This document shows, piece after piece, positions 7,829-16,086 of a DNA stretch of 64,000 bases. This DNA is from Desulfoferrobacter suflitae (GTDB lineage Bacteria > Desulfobacterota > Syntrophobacteria > Syntrophobacterales > Syntrophobacteraceae): assembly GCF_022603395.1 (NCBI RefSeq), contig NZ_JAIBKA010000005.1, positions 62,001 to 126,000 on the forward strand, given 5' to 3'. The notes under the pieces are model-generated. The model was not told where the DNA came from. It did not search any database and worked only from the letters and a program-made list of their open reading frames with translations. Each line of letters opens with the position of its first letter. Positions within the stretch are counted from its first letter, which is position 1. Position numbers and translations under genes: made by a program.

Positions 7829-9529
7829 TTATTTTTTCACTTTCAAGTAGTTGCGCAAAAGCCCCGGCCCAACGCGTGAAAACTGATCAAAATCGGCCAT
7901 CAGCTCCATCCCGGGGATCAATGCTTTGACCACGGGAATGGCGCAATCCTGTTTGGTTATATCGACATAGACCGGTTGATAGCCGTTGGTGTTCAGGACC
8001 GCTTCCAGGATCGCAAGGTCCTGCTGCGGACCGCCCGAAGAGTAATCGGGCAGTTCTTCAAACAGCCGCGTTGCAATGCCGGCGGGGCCCGGCAGAGAGG
8101 CAGGGCCGTTGGGGTAAGGATAAGGGGTCTCGGTCAGGGCCGACAGCAACGCCTTTTTCCCGTCCAAATGGGCACCGGAGCCTTTGATCACCTGCCCCTG
8201 GGGGCCAATCACGAAACACTTGTAGCACGGTATTCCAAACTCATGGCTGATGTCCTGGAACTGCACCTGGATCCCCCTCGCGCGGTAGTCATCCAGCAGG
8301 CGGGAAACGACCGGATCTTCCGCCTTGAGCCGGAAGCAGCGGGACACATCGTAAAACGAAGTCGCTTCAGCATCGCGTTCAATGACTTCCAGGAGACCGT
8401 TGAGTTTGGCTTGCTGAATGGAATTGCCGGATGCCAGACCGGTCGACCCGAGTCCGCTGAAAAGGCTCACTTCCGCAAGGTTGCAAAACAGAAAAACACA
8501 CTGGACCGGGACCCAAATCGACCTGGACATGCCGCTGATGATCTGCTCGCCTTCAATCCAGTATAATGAATCGTTGGCATAGGGAACCTCGAGCCTGATA
8601 GAATTCGGGTCCAGAGTCGGCAGATGTTGCAGATCCAGGTAACTGCCCCCGGTGAGCGGGTGCTTTTGCACAAATCCACTGGCTCCGTACTCATCGAAAC
8701 TGGCAAAGGCTGAGTAACGTTCGATCATTTCCATGGCACAGGAGGCACGGGCGTGAGACTCGTCGAGCCCCCGTCCGAAGCTTGTCTGAATGCCGGCAAG
8801 GGTATAGTTGTGATCGGCGTGTTTGACGGAAAGGCGCAGCTGCCATTTCCTGTACAGTCCGCATGGGCTGAGCGATGACGTGTGTTTCATTTCAGCACCT
8901 GCCAGTATGCCTATGGCGTTGAGCTTCTCGCGAGCGTTCTGCGCGGTTACTTCCACTGGTATCGGACTTTCCCGCTGAGATGGCAAGCTGTGAGCCATAC
9001 GTTTCAAGACTTCTTCGATATGCACCGGAAGCCGGGGTGATCCCGGCCGATCGCCTGGGATTGGCAGCGAAATGCTGGGATTCTCCAGCGAATCTAAAGG
9101 CTTGTGATCGAGGATGTTGTGCGCAAAGTACGTAATCCATTGATGGTGAGTCGGCTGATCTTCCAACACATACGATTTGAGGTAGATGAGCGGCGTATGG
9201 TTGGAGAGTCTTCTCACTTCACCCTTGGGAAATCGTGAACGCAAGGCGCGGAACTTTTTATCGGATAGGACCGCTTCACATAGGATGGCCAAAAATATTG
9301 AGTCCTGCTGCGCCTGCGCGATGAGCTGTCCGACAATTTCCGGGTCGCATGCGCAGACCCTGTCCAAAACGTACTTGTGCATGAACTCATCATGCGGATG
9401 GGCTCGCAGGTAGGCAAGTGCGGCATCCGTTGTCACGGCTTCCATGGGGCAGCAAGAAAAATACCCGACCCCTGAAGCTTTTGATACCAGACGCAGTTCA
9501 TAGTGCATTGGTTGGTCTGTTGTTTTCAA
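7829..9529 (-). CDS. YcaO family protein
   Basis: A 566-residue protein whose residues from about 200 to the end are a YcaO domain. The ATP/Mg-binding glutamates are suggested by SCAMEMIERYSAFAS and LLEVIERDAEATSFYD, and the C-terminus (ALIPGMELMADFDQFSRVGPGLLRNYL) is like that of other stand-alone YcaO proteins. YcaO enzymes activate amide oxygens with ATP to make azoles, thioamides or amidines, or act in RimO-type methylthiolation. No TfuA, RiPP precursor or dehydrogenase gene is next to it, so the substrate is unknown. The N-terminal 190 residues show no family I know. The start is TTG at 9529, with GAAAGG eight bases upstream; an ATG at 9508 has no ribosome site. Confidence 0.85.
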   Translation of the reverse strand: MKTTDQPMHYELRLVSKASGVGYFSCCPMEAVTTDAALAYLRAHPHDEFMHKYVLDRVCACDPEIVGQLIAQAQQDSIFLAILCEAVLSDKKFRALRSRFPKGEVRRLSNHTPLIYLKSYVLEDQPTHHQWITYFAHNILDHKPLDSLENPSISLPIPGDRPGSPRLPVHIEEVLKRMAHSLPSQRESPIPVEVTAQNAREKLNAIGILAGAEMKHTSSLSPCGLYRKWQLRLSVKHADHNYTLAGIQTSFGRGLDESHARASCAMEMIERYSAFASFDEYGASGFVQKHPLTGGSYLDLQHLPTLDPNSIRLEVPYANDSLYWIEGEQIISGMSRSIWVPVQCVFLFCNLAEVSLFSGLGSTGLASGNSIQQAKLNGLLEVIERDAEATSFYDVSRCFRLKAEDPVVSRLLDDYRARGIQVQFQDISHEFGIPCYKCFVIGPQGQVIKGSGAHLDGKKALLSALTETPYPYPNGPASLPGPAGIATRLFEELPDYSSGGPQQDLAILEAVLNTNGYQPVYVDITKQDCAIPVVKALIPGMELMADFDQFSRVGPGLLRNYLKVKK

Positions 9530-9595
9530 GAGTGTTACCTTTCAATTCGACACATAGTTTTCAAGAAAAAGATTCCGGGGTTCGCCGAGGCTTCG

Positions 9596-9614
9596 TTGCA
9601 CCTCGCCAAGCGCG
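9596..9614. repeat. Short direct repeat, copy 1
   Basis: TTGCACCTCGCCAAGCGCG. A second copy with one mismatch lies at 9732-9750, 136 bases further on. Both are in the noncoding region between the YcaO and dCMP deaminase genes. The function is unknown. Confidence 0.6.
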
Positions 9615-9731
9615 TGATGAAGCCAGTCGACCAAGGTAGGACGGAACCCCACCTGTTTGAACCATAATCCTGCATGCAACGATGTAAAACGATGGAGTGA
9701 CAGAACCGCTGTATTGGATCGTGTCACTTTT

Positions 9732-9750
9732 TTGCACCTCGCCAGGCGCG
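9732..9750. repeat. Short direct repeat, copy 2
   Basis: TTGCACCTCGCCAGGCGCG, matching 9596-9614 in 18 of 19 bases and in the same orientation. Confidence 0.6.
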
Positions 9751-9810
9751 TTTTGCAGTAAGATATAATTTGACGCATTGGGTTGATAGCGTCCATGTTT
9801 GCCGAACCCC

Positions 9811-9839
9811 TTGTGCCGGCGGGATTCCCGCCGGCACAA
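9811..9839. repeat. Perfect 13-bp palindromic hairpin
   Basis: Arms TTGTGCCGGCGGG (9811-9823) and its complement (9827-9839) with a three-base loop. It lies 51 bases before the dCMP deaminase start and has no U-run. It could be a dispersed REP-like palindrome or a leader structure. A smaller hairpin (CAGGCA/TGCCTG) follows at about 9840-9857. Confidence 0.6.
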
Positions 9840-9889
9840 CAGGCAGGCGCATGCCTGAATCTTGATTCCGAGCACGCAATGAGGAGACC

Positions 9890-10366
9890 ATGAGCAGACC
9901 CAGCAAGAGCGAATATTACATCGATATAGCACGATCCGTCGCACGCAGAAGTACCTGCATGCGGCGGCGCTTCGGTGCGGTGATCGTCAAAAACGACCAG
10001 ATTATCAGCACGGGATACAACGGCGCCCCAAGGAAAACCACCAACTGCATTGATCTGGGGGTCTGTGCCCGCAAGAATCTGAACATCCCATCAGGGCAGA
10101 ACTACGAATTATGCCGAGCCGTCCATGCGGAAATGAACGCCATCATCCATGCATCGAGGCTTGATATGGTGGGTGCCGACTTGTATCTGGCAGGTTTTGA
10201 TGCTGAAACCGGCAAACCGGTGCTCTATCCCGAACCCTGTTTGTTGTGCAGAAGAGTCATCATAAATGCAGGAATCACGCGCGTCATACTTCCGGGGGAA
10301 TGCGGCAGGTTCAGATACATTGATGTGGACGAGTGGGTCAATGAAGATCGCGTTCCCTTATCCTAG
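9890..10366 (+). CDS. dCMP/cytidylate deaminase family protein (ComEB-like)
   Basis: Converts dCMP to dUMP, feeding thymidylate synthesis. The zinc site is complete: HAEMNAI (His79, Glu81 as proton shuttle) and PCLLC (Cys117, Cys120). The N-terminus RSTCMRRRFGAVIVKNDQIISTGYNGAPRKTTNC is typical of bacterial dCMP deaminases of the ComEB group. Length 158 is normal. A TATAAT box at 9764-9769 could be its -10 element but no good -35 is seen. It stands alone, convergent with the CoA-transferase pair. Some family members act on other cytosine or adenosine nucleotides. Confidence 0.9.
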   Translation: MSRPSKSEYYIDIARSVARRSTCMRRRFGAVIVKNDQIISTGYNGAPRKTTNCIDLGVCARKNLNIPSGQNYELCRAVHAEMNAIIHASRLDMVGADLYLAGFDAETGKPVLYPEPCLLCRRVIINAGITRVILPGECGRFRYIDVDEWVNEDRVPLS

Positions 10367-10474
10367 AAGCCCGTTCCCAAATACCGGCCTTGCGTCATTC
10401 CCGCACAATGCCGCCATGCCGGTGGGGATGCCGAGAACTGCACGATTGCTAGATGCCGGATGGCGAGGTGCAAT

Positions 10475-10518
10475 CCACCCGATTACCCCCATAAAGGGTA
10501 GTCGGGTGGTCCAAGTCG
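10475..10518 (+). terminator. Terminator of the dCMP deaminase gene
   Basis: A 14-base-pair stem with one G-T pair: CCACCCGATTACCC (10475-10488) and GGGTAGTCGGGTGG (10496-10509), loop of seven bases. Nine bases later comes TTTTT (from 10519). It is about 110 bases after the stop codon at 10366. Confidence 0.65.
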
Positions 10519-10520
10519 TT

Positions 10521-10552
10521 TTTCACCCGGCCGCCTGAGCGACCGGGTGAAA
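10521..10552 (-). terminator. Hairpin downstream of the CoA-transferase pair
   Basis: A perfect 10-base-pair stem, TTTCACCCGG (10521-10530) with its complement at 10543-10552 and a 12-base loop. It begins 16 bases after the minus-strand stop at 10568. The A/T ends of the stem resemble a bidirectional terminator. Confidence 0.6.
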
Positions 10553-10567
10553 GAGCTTCTCTACGGT

Positions 10568-11932
10568 TTACACGATGCCCTGCCCTTGCCACTCATTCAG
10601 CTTTTCTTTTCCAACTCCCAGATAGCGCAGGAAGATGTACTCATTGTCGGCGCCGATCGGCCGGCAGAGCCACTTGACGCGGGCCGGGGTGAGTGTCATT
10701 TTCCATGCGGGAGCCTGGAATGCAACGTCGCCATAGTACGGATCCGTACCCTTATCGAATACGCCTCGTTCCCACCATGCCTCGTCTTCAAAGGTTTCCT
10801 TGATGTCCGTCATTTTGGCGGTCGCGACCGTGCCGGGGCCGCGTCGATTGAGAACGTAATCCTGCACCATATCGAGGATTTCATCGCAGGTGTAGTGGGC
10901 CGACCATTTCTCCAGTTCCTGATGAATCAACGGTTGGTTCTCTTTGTTCAGGCGGTCGAATATGGTCGGAAAGCGTTCTCGTAGTTCAGGGTTTTTCATG
11001 ATGTTGGTCAGGCCTTCCCAATTGACATCACTGAAGCCTGCAATGAAACTGAACCCATCCTTGGTTTTGATGATGGTGTAGGGGAATACGGCACTGTCAT
11101 AGGCCCCGATTATCCCGCGCAGTTCCTTGAACGCATGATAGTATTGGATATGGTAATCGGCGAAACGCAGCTCCGCTTCCGGCGGCGCCACATCCACCAT
11201 TTGGCCTTCACCGGTGTTATTGCGATAGTTCAGCGCAGCCAATATGCCGAAGGAAGCCCATGCTCCACCTGCGTACCAACCCATCCAGTTGCCTTCCTTG
11301 GTTGGCACGTTCCAGGGCATGCGCTGTTCCTGTTCCTGCGGTTCGCCGGTAACGGCCATTATGCCCGACCGGGCCTGATCACAAATATCGTAATCCGGCT
11401 TGCCGCAACCGGCTTCAGGTCCGAAGTGACCGTAAGTATAGATGGAGCAATAGATCAAGCGCGGGTTGATTGCGCGCAGATGACGGTAACTGAGACCGTA
11501 TTCATCCATCACGCCGGGCTTGGAGGATTCGATGACGACATCCGCCTGGGCGGCCAGTCGACGAAACGCTTCCTGACCCTCGGGCTTTTTCAGGTTAAGA
11601 GTGATGTGGTATTTGTTGCGGCCTTCGACCAGATAGCCTAATCCGGTTCCCTTGTACAGATAACCGAAGGGAGTGAACTTGCGGGCCAGGTCCCCTTCGG
11701 GCGGCTCGATTCGTATCACATCGGCGCCGAATTCACCCAGAATCGATGAACAAAAGAGACCACCAATATTGGCTTCACTGACATCCAGAACCAGCAGGTC
11801 ATCGAGTGCTTCCAGCTTCAAATGGTTCTTCTTGGGATCATCCGCGTCGTGGATCCAATCGACCCAGGTGCGATCGGTTTCCACGGCAAAATCCTCGTAT
11901 GGAAGTGTTGTCGTTATTTTGGGCAATGTCAT
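10568..11932 (-). CDS. CaiB/BaiF (family III) CoA-transferase, second gene of a pair
   Basis: Moves CoA from an acyl-CoA donor to a carboxylic acid through an enzyme aspartyl-CoA intermediate. Family features are LVLDVSEANIGGLFCSSILGEFGADVIRIEPPEGD (nucleotide/CoA-binding start), ESSKPGVMDEYGL and GKPDYDICDQARSG, where Asp182 is the likely catalytic residue. Length 454 is slightly above the usual 390-410 because of a 45-residue N-terminal extension. It lies 60 bases after a paralogue (11993-13333) and the two probably form a heteromer, as do BbsE and BbsF of anaerobic toluene degradation. The acid it activates is not evident from the neighbours. Confidence 0.85.
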   Translation of the reverse strand: MTLPKITTTLPYEDFAVETDRTWVDWIHDADDPKKNHLKLEALDDLLVLDVSEANIGGLFCSSILGEFGADVIRIEPPEGDLARKFTPFGYLYKGTGLGYLVEGRNKYHITLNLKKPEGQEAFRRLAAQADVVIESSKPGVMDEYGLSYRHLRAINPRLIYCSIYTYGHFGPEAGCGKPDYDICDQARSGIMAVTGEPQEQEQRMPWNVPTKEGNWMGWYAGGAWASFGILAALNYRNNTGEGQMVDVAPPEAELRFADYHIQYYHAFKELRGIIGAYDSAVFPYTIIKTKDGFSFIAGFSDVNWEGLTNIMKNPELRERFPTIFDRLNKENQPLIHQELEKWSAHYTCDEILDMVQDYVLNRRGPGTVATAKMTDIKETFEDEAWWERGVFDKGTDPYYGDVAFQAPAWKMTLTPARVKWLCRPIGADNEYIFLRYLGVGKEKLNEWQGQGIV

Positions 11933-11992
11933 GAGTTGCTTCTCCTTCTGAGCATTTTCAAGCTTTACCGAGTAAAAGGGTTGGTGAGATTC

Positions 11993-13333
11993 TCACATGA
12001 CTATTCCGGATTTGCCGTCCCAATCATCGGGTGGCTTTCGCCCGGGAGGATTTTCAACCCACTTGCCGATAATGTTTTTCTCCGCCAAAGCTTGAATTTG
12101 ATAGGTTCGAAGCCCTAAATATTTTCGGAGAACGAACTCATTATCCAAACCAACCGGTTTGTTGGTCCACTTGAGCCGACCGGGGGTCTTGGAAAGCTTG
12201 GCCGGCGAGCTCACCTCGACTGTTTTGCCGTAGATTGGATCTTCATATTCAAAAACCGTTGCACGCGCTCTGAAGTGAGCCGATTCATATTGATCCTTGG
12301 CATTCAGAATCGGGCTGGAGGCAAACCCGTACTCGGCGCCCAGCTTGTCGACTTCACTGATGGTCTTGTTCTTGGCCCAATCTTTGATAATATCGAGCAG
12401 CGCGACCGCGTTTTCGTCCTTCAGACGGATCAGCAAATCGGCAAAGCGAGGATCCGATGCCAATTCAGGTTTCCCCATCGCCTGGCAGAGCCCCTTGAAT
12501 TCCTCGTCGCTTGCTGCGGCCAGGGCTACCGGCCCGTCTTTGCACATGAATACATCCGATGGACAGACGGCCAGGTCGCGGTTGCCGGTCATTGGCCGGT
12601 TGTATTTCTCCAGATAGTAGTAAATCCAGCTCCAATCCAGCAGGCGCATGAGACCTTCGCCCTGAGAGAATTCAATGAACTGACCCTTACCCGTGCGGTT
12701 TCTATAATAAAGAGCGGCAAGAACCGAAATCGATCCCAGCATCGCACCGAAATAGTCTCCGATGAAGACCCCCGTCTTGAGGGGCAGACGTCCCGGGAAG
12801 CCGGTCGTGGCCAGCAGGCCGCTGACCGTTTGGGCTACCGCATCATAGGAGGCGCGCCCCACCGAGTAGGCGCCCCATTGCCCGAAACCGTTCAGAGCGA
12901 TGTAGATGATACCGGGATTGACCTCTTTCAGCTGCTGATAGCCGATGCCCCAGCGATCCATGGTTCCGGCCCGCAAGTTCTCAACAACCACATCGCACCG
13001 CTGGGCGAGCCTGCGGAAAATTTCTGCACCCGCTGAGGTACGCACATCGAGGGCCAAATGAAATTTGTTGTGGTTTTGGGGCATCTGGCCGAGGCTCTGA
13101 TTCTTCCAGAATTTGCCGTAGGGAGTCACTGACCGCATGGTGTCCCCGGCACCCGGCAATTCGACTTTGATGACCTCGGCGCCATATTCGCCCAGGTAGT
13201 CGGGAGTGGCAGGTCCCAGAATGAGCGTGCACAGCTCCAGGACACGAATGCCCTTGAGTGCTTCGGGTTTGGAAAAGATTTTGGATGCGTCAAATTCCTG
13301 GTTAGTCCAGGCTAAGTAGTCTTCGCGACTCAT
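11993..13333 (-). CDS. CaiB/BaiF (family III) CoA-transferase, first gene of a pair
   Basis: A second family III CoA-transferase of 446 residues. It has IRVLELCTLILGPATPDYLGEYGAEVIKVE, the NKFHLALDVR strand and VGRASYDAVAQTVSGL, in which Asp164 fits the catalytic aspartate. It also carries the RQLEFLV-type C-terminal region that closes the CoA site in this fold. AGGAGG precedes the ATG by about five bases. Paired CoA-transferases with separate catalytic aspartates are typical of heteromeric enzymes that activate aromatic or alkyl succinates in anaerobes, but no fumarate-adding enzyme is near, so the substrate is open. Confidence 0.85.
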   Translation of the reverse strand: MSREDYLAWTNQEFDASKIFSKPEALKGIRVLELCTLILGPATPDYLGEYGAEVIKVELPGAGDTMRSVTPYGKFWKNQSLGQMPQNHNKFHLALDVRTSAGAEIFRRLAQRCDVVVENLRAGTMDRWGIGYQQLKEVNPGIIYIALNGFGQWGAYSVGRASYDAVAQTVSGLLATTGFPGRLPLKTGVFIGDYFGAMLGSISVLAALYYRNRTGKGQFIEFSQGEGLMRLLDWSWIYYYLEKYNRPMTGNRDLAVCPSDVFMCKDGPVALAAASDEEFKGLCQAMGKPELASDPRFADLLIRLKDENAVALLDIIKDWAKNKTISEVDKLGAEYGFASSPILNAKDQYESAHFRARATVFEYEDPIYGKTVEVSSPAKLSKTPGRLKWTNKPVGLDNEFVLRKYLGLRTYQIQALAEKNIIGKWVENPPGRKPPDDWDGKSGIVM

Positions 13334-13906
13334 GGTTCCTCCTATTAGGTTGTAAACACAGGGATGTCACACTGGTCTCCCACAATGAACCTTGCCGATT
13401 CTAGCCACCTCCTTTCACCCTGAAGTGATGCCGCGGACCTCTGAGAAAAATTGCACAAAATCACAAGGAAGCTGCCCACGGGCCTGAATCTGACTCGCGC
13501 TCCGCAGAGAATCAACCGAGAAAGGGAAATTTCATCGGACTGAAAGGCATGAAAAAAGGACAGGCTTGACCAGCAGGAGACCCAGTGTGAGAAGAGATGT
13601 CATCGGAGCTTAGCACCTGAACCATAGCGACTTTTCAGCATCCTGAGTTAAACGAATATGAGTGTTCCGCCTGTCGGGGTTTATCGTCTAGCAAAAAAGT
13701 TTCAAATAGTCAACCATGACAATCGACACCATCGCAATCGGGCTATCCATGTGCCCGGAGCAGGTCCGAAAATGATGAGAGACACTGCGCCGTCTTTGCT
13801 CTACACACCCACGCAGCAATCCAGCAACCACGCGCATTTGTGGATTCCCGCCCGACGGGCGGCAGGGCATTCCAACGGCGTCAGGAGGGTGTTCTCAGGC
13901 GAGCCG
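13334..13906. other. Intergenic region upstream of the CoA-transferase pair
   Basis: About 570 bases with no credible gene. It should hold the CoA-transferase promoter, but I cannot place one. A small hairpin CCGCCC/GGGCGG at 13848-13862 lies just after the aminotransferase stop (13907, minus strand) and could end that transcript. A GGAGGT motif on the minus strand near 13410-13415 has no good start codon after it. Confidence 0.4.
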
Positions 13907-15103
13907 CTAAGCCAGCAGCGCCAGTGCTTTTTCGATCCGGTCAAAACCTTCTTTCAGGTCATCCATTGAAAGGGCATAGGAAAACCGGATGCACCGATCT
14001 TCTCCGAAAGCACTGCCCGGCACCACGGCCACATGCGCCTTGTCCATGAGAAAGTCGGCCATACCAAGGGAATCTTCGATGGTTTGCCCCGCATATTCTC
14101 TACCGTAATAGCGGCTGACATTGGGGAAGACGTAGAACGCCCCCGCGGGACAAGGACAGGTGATATCCTGCAACCGGGCGAGCCGACCCAGCACATATTT
14201 GCACCGATCTTCAAAAATTCTCGCCATGTTGCTGACAATTTGCTGATCGCCGTTGAGGGCGGCCACGCTGGCCCACTGGGCTATGGATGTCGGATTACTG
14301 GTGGATTGACTCTGGATCGTGTTGGCGGCCTTGATCACACCGGCATCCCCGATGAGATACCCAATGCGCCATCCCGTCATACAGTAGGTCTTGCTCACGC
14401 CATTGACGATCAACGTGCGTTCCCGTAATCGCTCATCGAGCATGGCGAGGTTTACCCACTCGTAGCCCGCGAACAGAATGCGATAGTAAATGTCATCGGA
14501 AACAATGATCACATCTTCATGCTGGGCGAGCACCTCCGCCAGGGCCAGATATTCGCTGCGCCGGTAATGAACTCCGGTTGGATTGGAAGGGCTGTTGACA
14601 ATGATCATTCGAGTACGGGCGGTGATGGCTTCCTGCAAATCTTCCGGGCGCAGTTTGAAGCCGGTTTCCTCGGGGCAGGCAACCGTCACGGGGATGGCTC
14701 CCGCCAGTTGGACCATATCCGGATAGGAAACCCAGTAAGGGGATGGAATAATCACCTCGTCACCCGGATCCAACACCGCCTGGAAAAGATTGTACAGGGC
14801 ATGTTTTCCGCCGCAGCAGACCAGGACGTTTGCGTTTCCGTAGCGGAGCCCATAGTCTTCTGCAACCACCCGGCAGATGGCATCTTTCAGCGGATCAATG
14901 CCGCCCACCGCCGTGTAGCGCGTCTCGCCTTTCTTGAGAGCCTCCACGGCCGCGTCTTGAATGTGCTGGGGGGTATCAAAATCCGGCTCACCCACGCCGA
15001 AATTGACGATTTGCACTCCCTGTTGCTTCAGCGCTTTGGCTTTGGCACTGATGGTCAAAGTTGCCGAAGGTTTGATCTGAGCTGCTCGTTGGGCTAGTTT
15101 CAT
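13907..15103 (-). CDS. Pyridoxal phosphate-dependent aspartate aminotransferase
   Basis: Class I/II aminotransferase of 398 residues, AspB/AAT subgroup I-gamma type, transferring the amino group between aspartate and 2-oxoglutarate. Motifs: VNFGVGEPDFDTP, TRYTAVGGIDPLKDAI, VNSPSNPTGVHY (cofactor ring), VSDDIYYRI, and NGVSKTYCMTGWRIGYL with Lys238 forming the internal aldimine. The C-terminal arginine of DRCIRFSYALS binds the substrate carboxylate. It is the last gene after truA (184-base gap holding a structured element). Prephenate or other amino donors are also possible in this subgroup. Confidence 0.92.
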   Translation of the reverse strand: MKLAQRAAQIKPSATLTISAKAKALKQQGVQIVNFGVGEPDFDTPQHIQDAAVEALKKGETRYTAVGGIDPLKDAICRVVAEDYGLRYGNANVLVCCGGKHALYNLFQAVLDPGDEVIIPSPYWVSYPDMVQLAGAIPVTVACPEETGFKLRPEDLQEAITARTRMIIVNSPSNPTGVHYRRSEYLALAEVLAQHEDVIIVSDDIYYRILFAGYEWVNLAMLDERLRERTLIVNGVSKTYCMTGWRIGYLIGDAGVIKAANTIQSQSTSNPTSIAQWASVAALNGDQQIVSNMARIFEDRCKYVLGRLARLQDITCPCPAGAFYVFPNVSRYYGREYAGQTIEDSLGMADFLMDKAHVAVVPGSAFGEDRCIRFSYALSMDDLKEGFDRIEKALALLA

Positions 15104-15191
15104 TGCATCCTCGCTTATGAGTGTATTCGTTGAAATCTTAACACGTTAAAGACGACTTCAAAATTTTGCGGCAGTGCCGCTCCGACGGGGG

Positions 15192-15237
15192 GGCCGGGAA
15201 TCTACACAAATTGCGGCTTGCCGCACCTGTCCCGGCC
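15192..15237 (-). repeat. Nested inverted repeat between truA and the aminotransferase gene
   Basis: An outer 8-bp stem (GGCCGGGA at 15192-15199 and TCCCGGCC at 15230-15237) encloses a perfect inner hairpin (GCGGC 15213-15217, GCCGC 15220-15224). It lies 89 bases before the ATG of the aminotransferase. It may be a terminator for truA, a leader structure, or a dispersed palindrome. Confidence 0.55.
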
Positions 15238-15287
15238 TCCCATTTGGAATTTGCCGGGACGCTTTGCTGCGACCTTCGTGCTTTTTT

Positions 15288-16058
15288 TTAACCGGCGGCT
15301 CCATCCTGGTAGTGCACGCTCATCAGGTACAAGCCGTGAGCGGGTGCGGTCATGCCTGCCCGACGGCGATCTTTGCTGGCCAGAATTTCGCCCAAGGTCG
15401 CTCGACTCATAGCACCCTTACCCGCATCAACCAGAGTGCCCACGATGTTTCTCACCATGTGTCGCAAAAAACCATTGGCTTCAAACAAAAAGACCAGGTG
15501 CCAGGGCTCATGCACCCTGAGCTCCGCTCGATAGATGGTGCGCTGCGTGGATTTCACCGAGGATCCCGCCGCCATAAAAGCCGAGAAATCATGTGAACCG
15601 GTGAGCAAACGGAGGGACTCCTGCATAGGGCCGACGGCCAGAGGCCGGCGAACATGCCAGGAGAATCTTCTTTCCAGTGCGGAGGGAGTAGGGCGGTTGA
15701 GGATTCGGTATTCGTAGACCTTACTCACGGCGGAAAAGCGGGCATGGAAGGAATGGGGCACCTCCTGCGCATCCAGCACGACGATATCGGCGGGCAGCAG
15801 ACTGTTGAGGCCGCGCTGGATCTGCGACGCGCCCATGTTTGTATGGGCGTAAAAATTGACCACCTGCCCACGGGCATGAACGCCTGCATCGGTCCGCCCC
15901 GAAGCTCTCACTCGAATGAAACTGCGCAGCATGATTTCGAGACGGGATTCGAGCACTTCTTGAATGGTCAGCACCCCGTACTGGCGCTGCCAGCCGTGGT
16001 AAGATCCTCCGTCGTATTCGAGAACCAGCTTGAAATTGCGCTTCCCATTCCGGCCCAT
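15288..16058 (-). CDS. truA: tRNA pseudouridine(38-40) synthase
   Basis: Makes pseudouridine at positions 38-40 of tRNA anticodon arms. The catalytic aspartate is Asp57 in RASGRTDAGVHARGQV. Other conserved segments are LVLEYDGGSYHGWQRQ at the N-terminus, FHARFSAVSKVYEYRI and the C-terminal ANGFLRHMVRNIVGTLVDAGKG. Length 256 is typical. It follows argC with 28 bases between, so it belongs to the same transcript as the ribosomal protein genes upstream or to a promoter inside it. Confidence 0.97.
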   Translation of the reverse strand: MGRNGKRNFKLVLEYDGGSYHGWQRQYGVLTIQEVLESRLEIMLRSFIRVRASGRTDAGVHARGQVVNFYAHTNMGASQIQRGLNSLLPADIVVLDAQEVPHSFHARFSAVSKVYEYRILNRPTPSALERRFSWHVRRPLAVGPMQESLRLLTGSHDFSAFMAAGSSVKSTQRTIYRAELRVHEPWHLVFLFEANGFLRHMVRNIVGTLVDAGKGAMSRATLGEILASKDRRRAGMTAPAHGLYLMSVHYQDGAAG

Positions 16059-16086
16059 AGCGGCAGCTCATTCACCCTGATCCGGG

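Noticed and set aside
9561-9944. Minus-strand frames before the dCMP deaminase gene
   Set aside because: They read through the repeats and hairpins and over the deaminase start; no coding features.
13658-13969. 103-codon frame on the plus strand
   Set aside because: It runs into the 3' end of the aminotransferase gene on the other strand, has no ribosome site and no domain.
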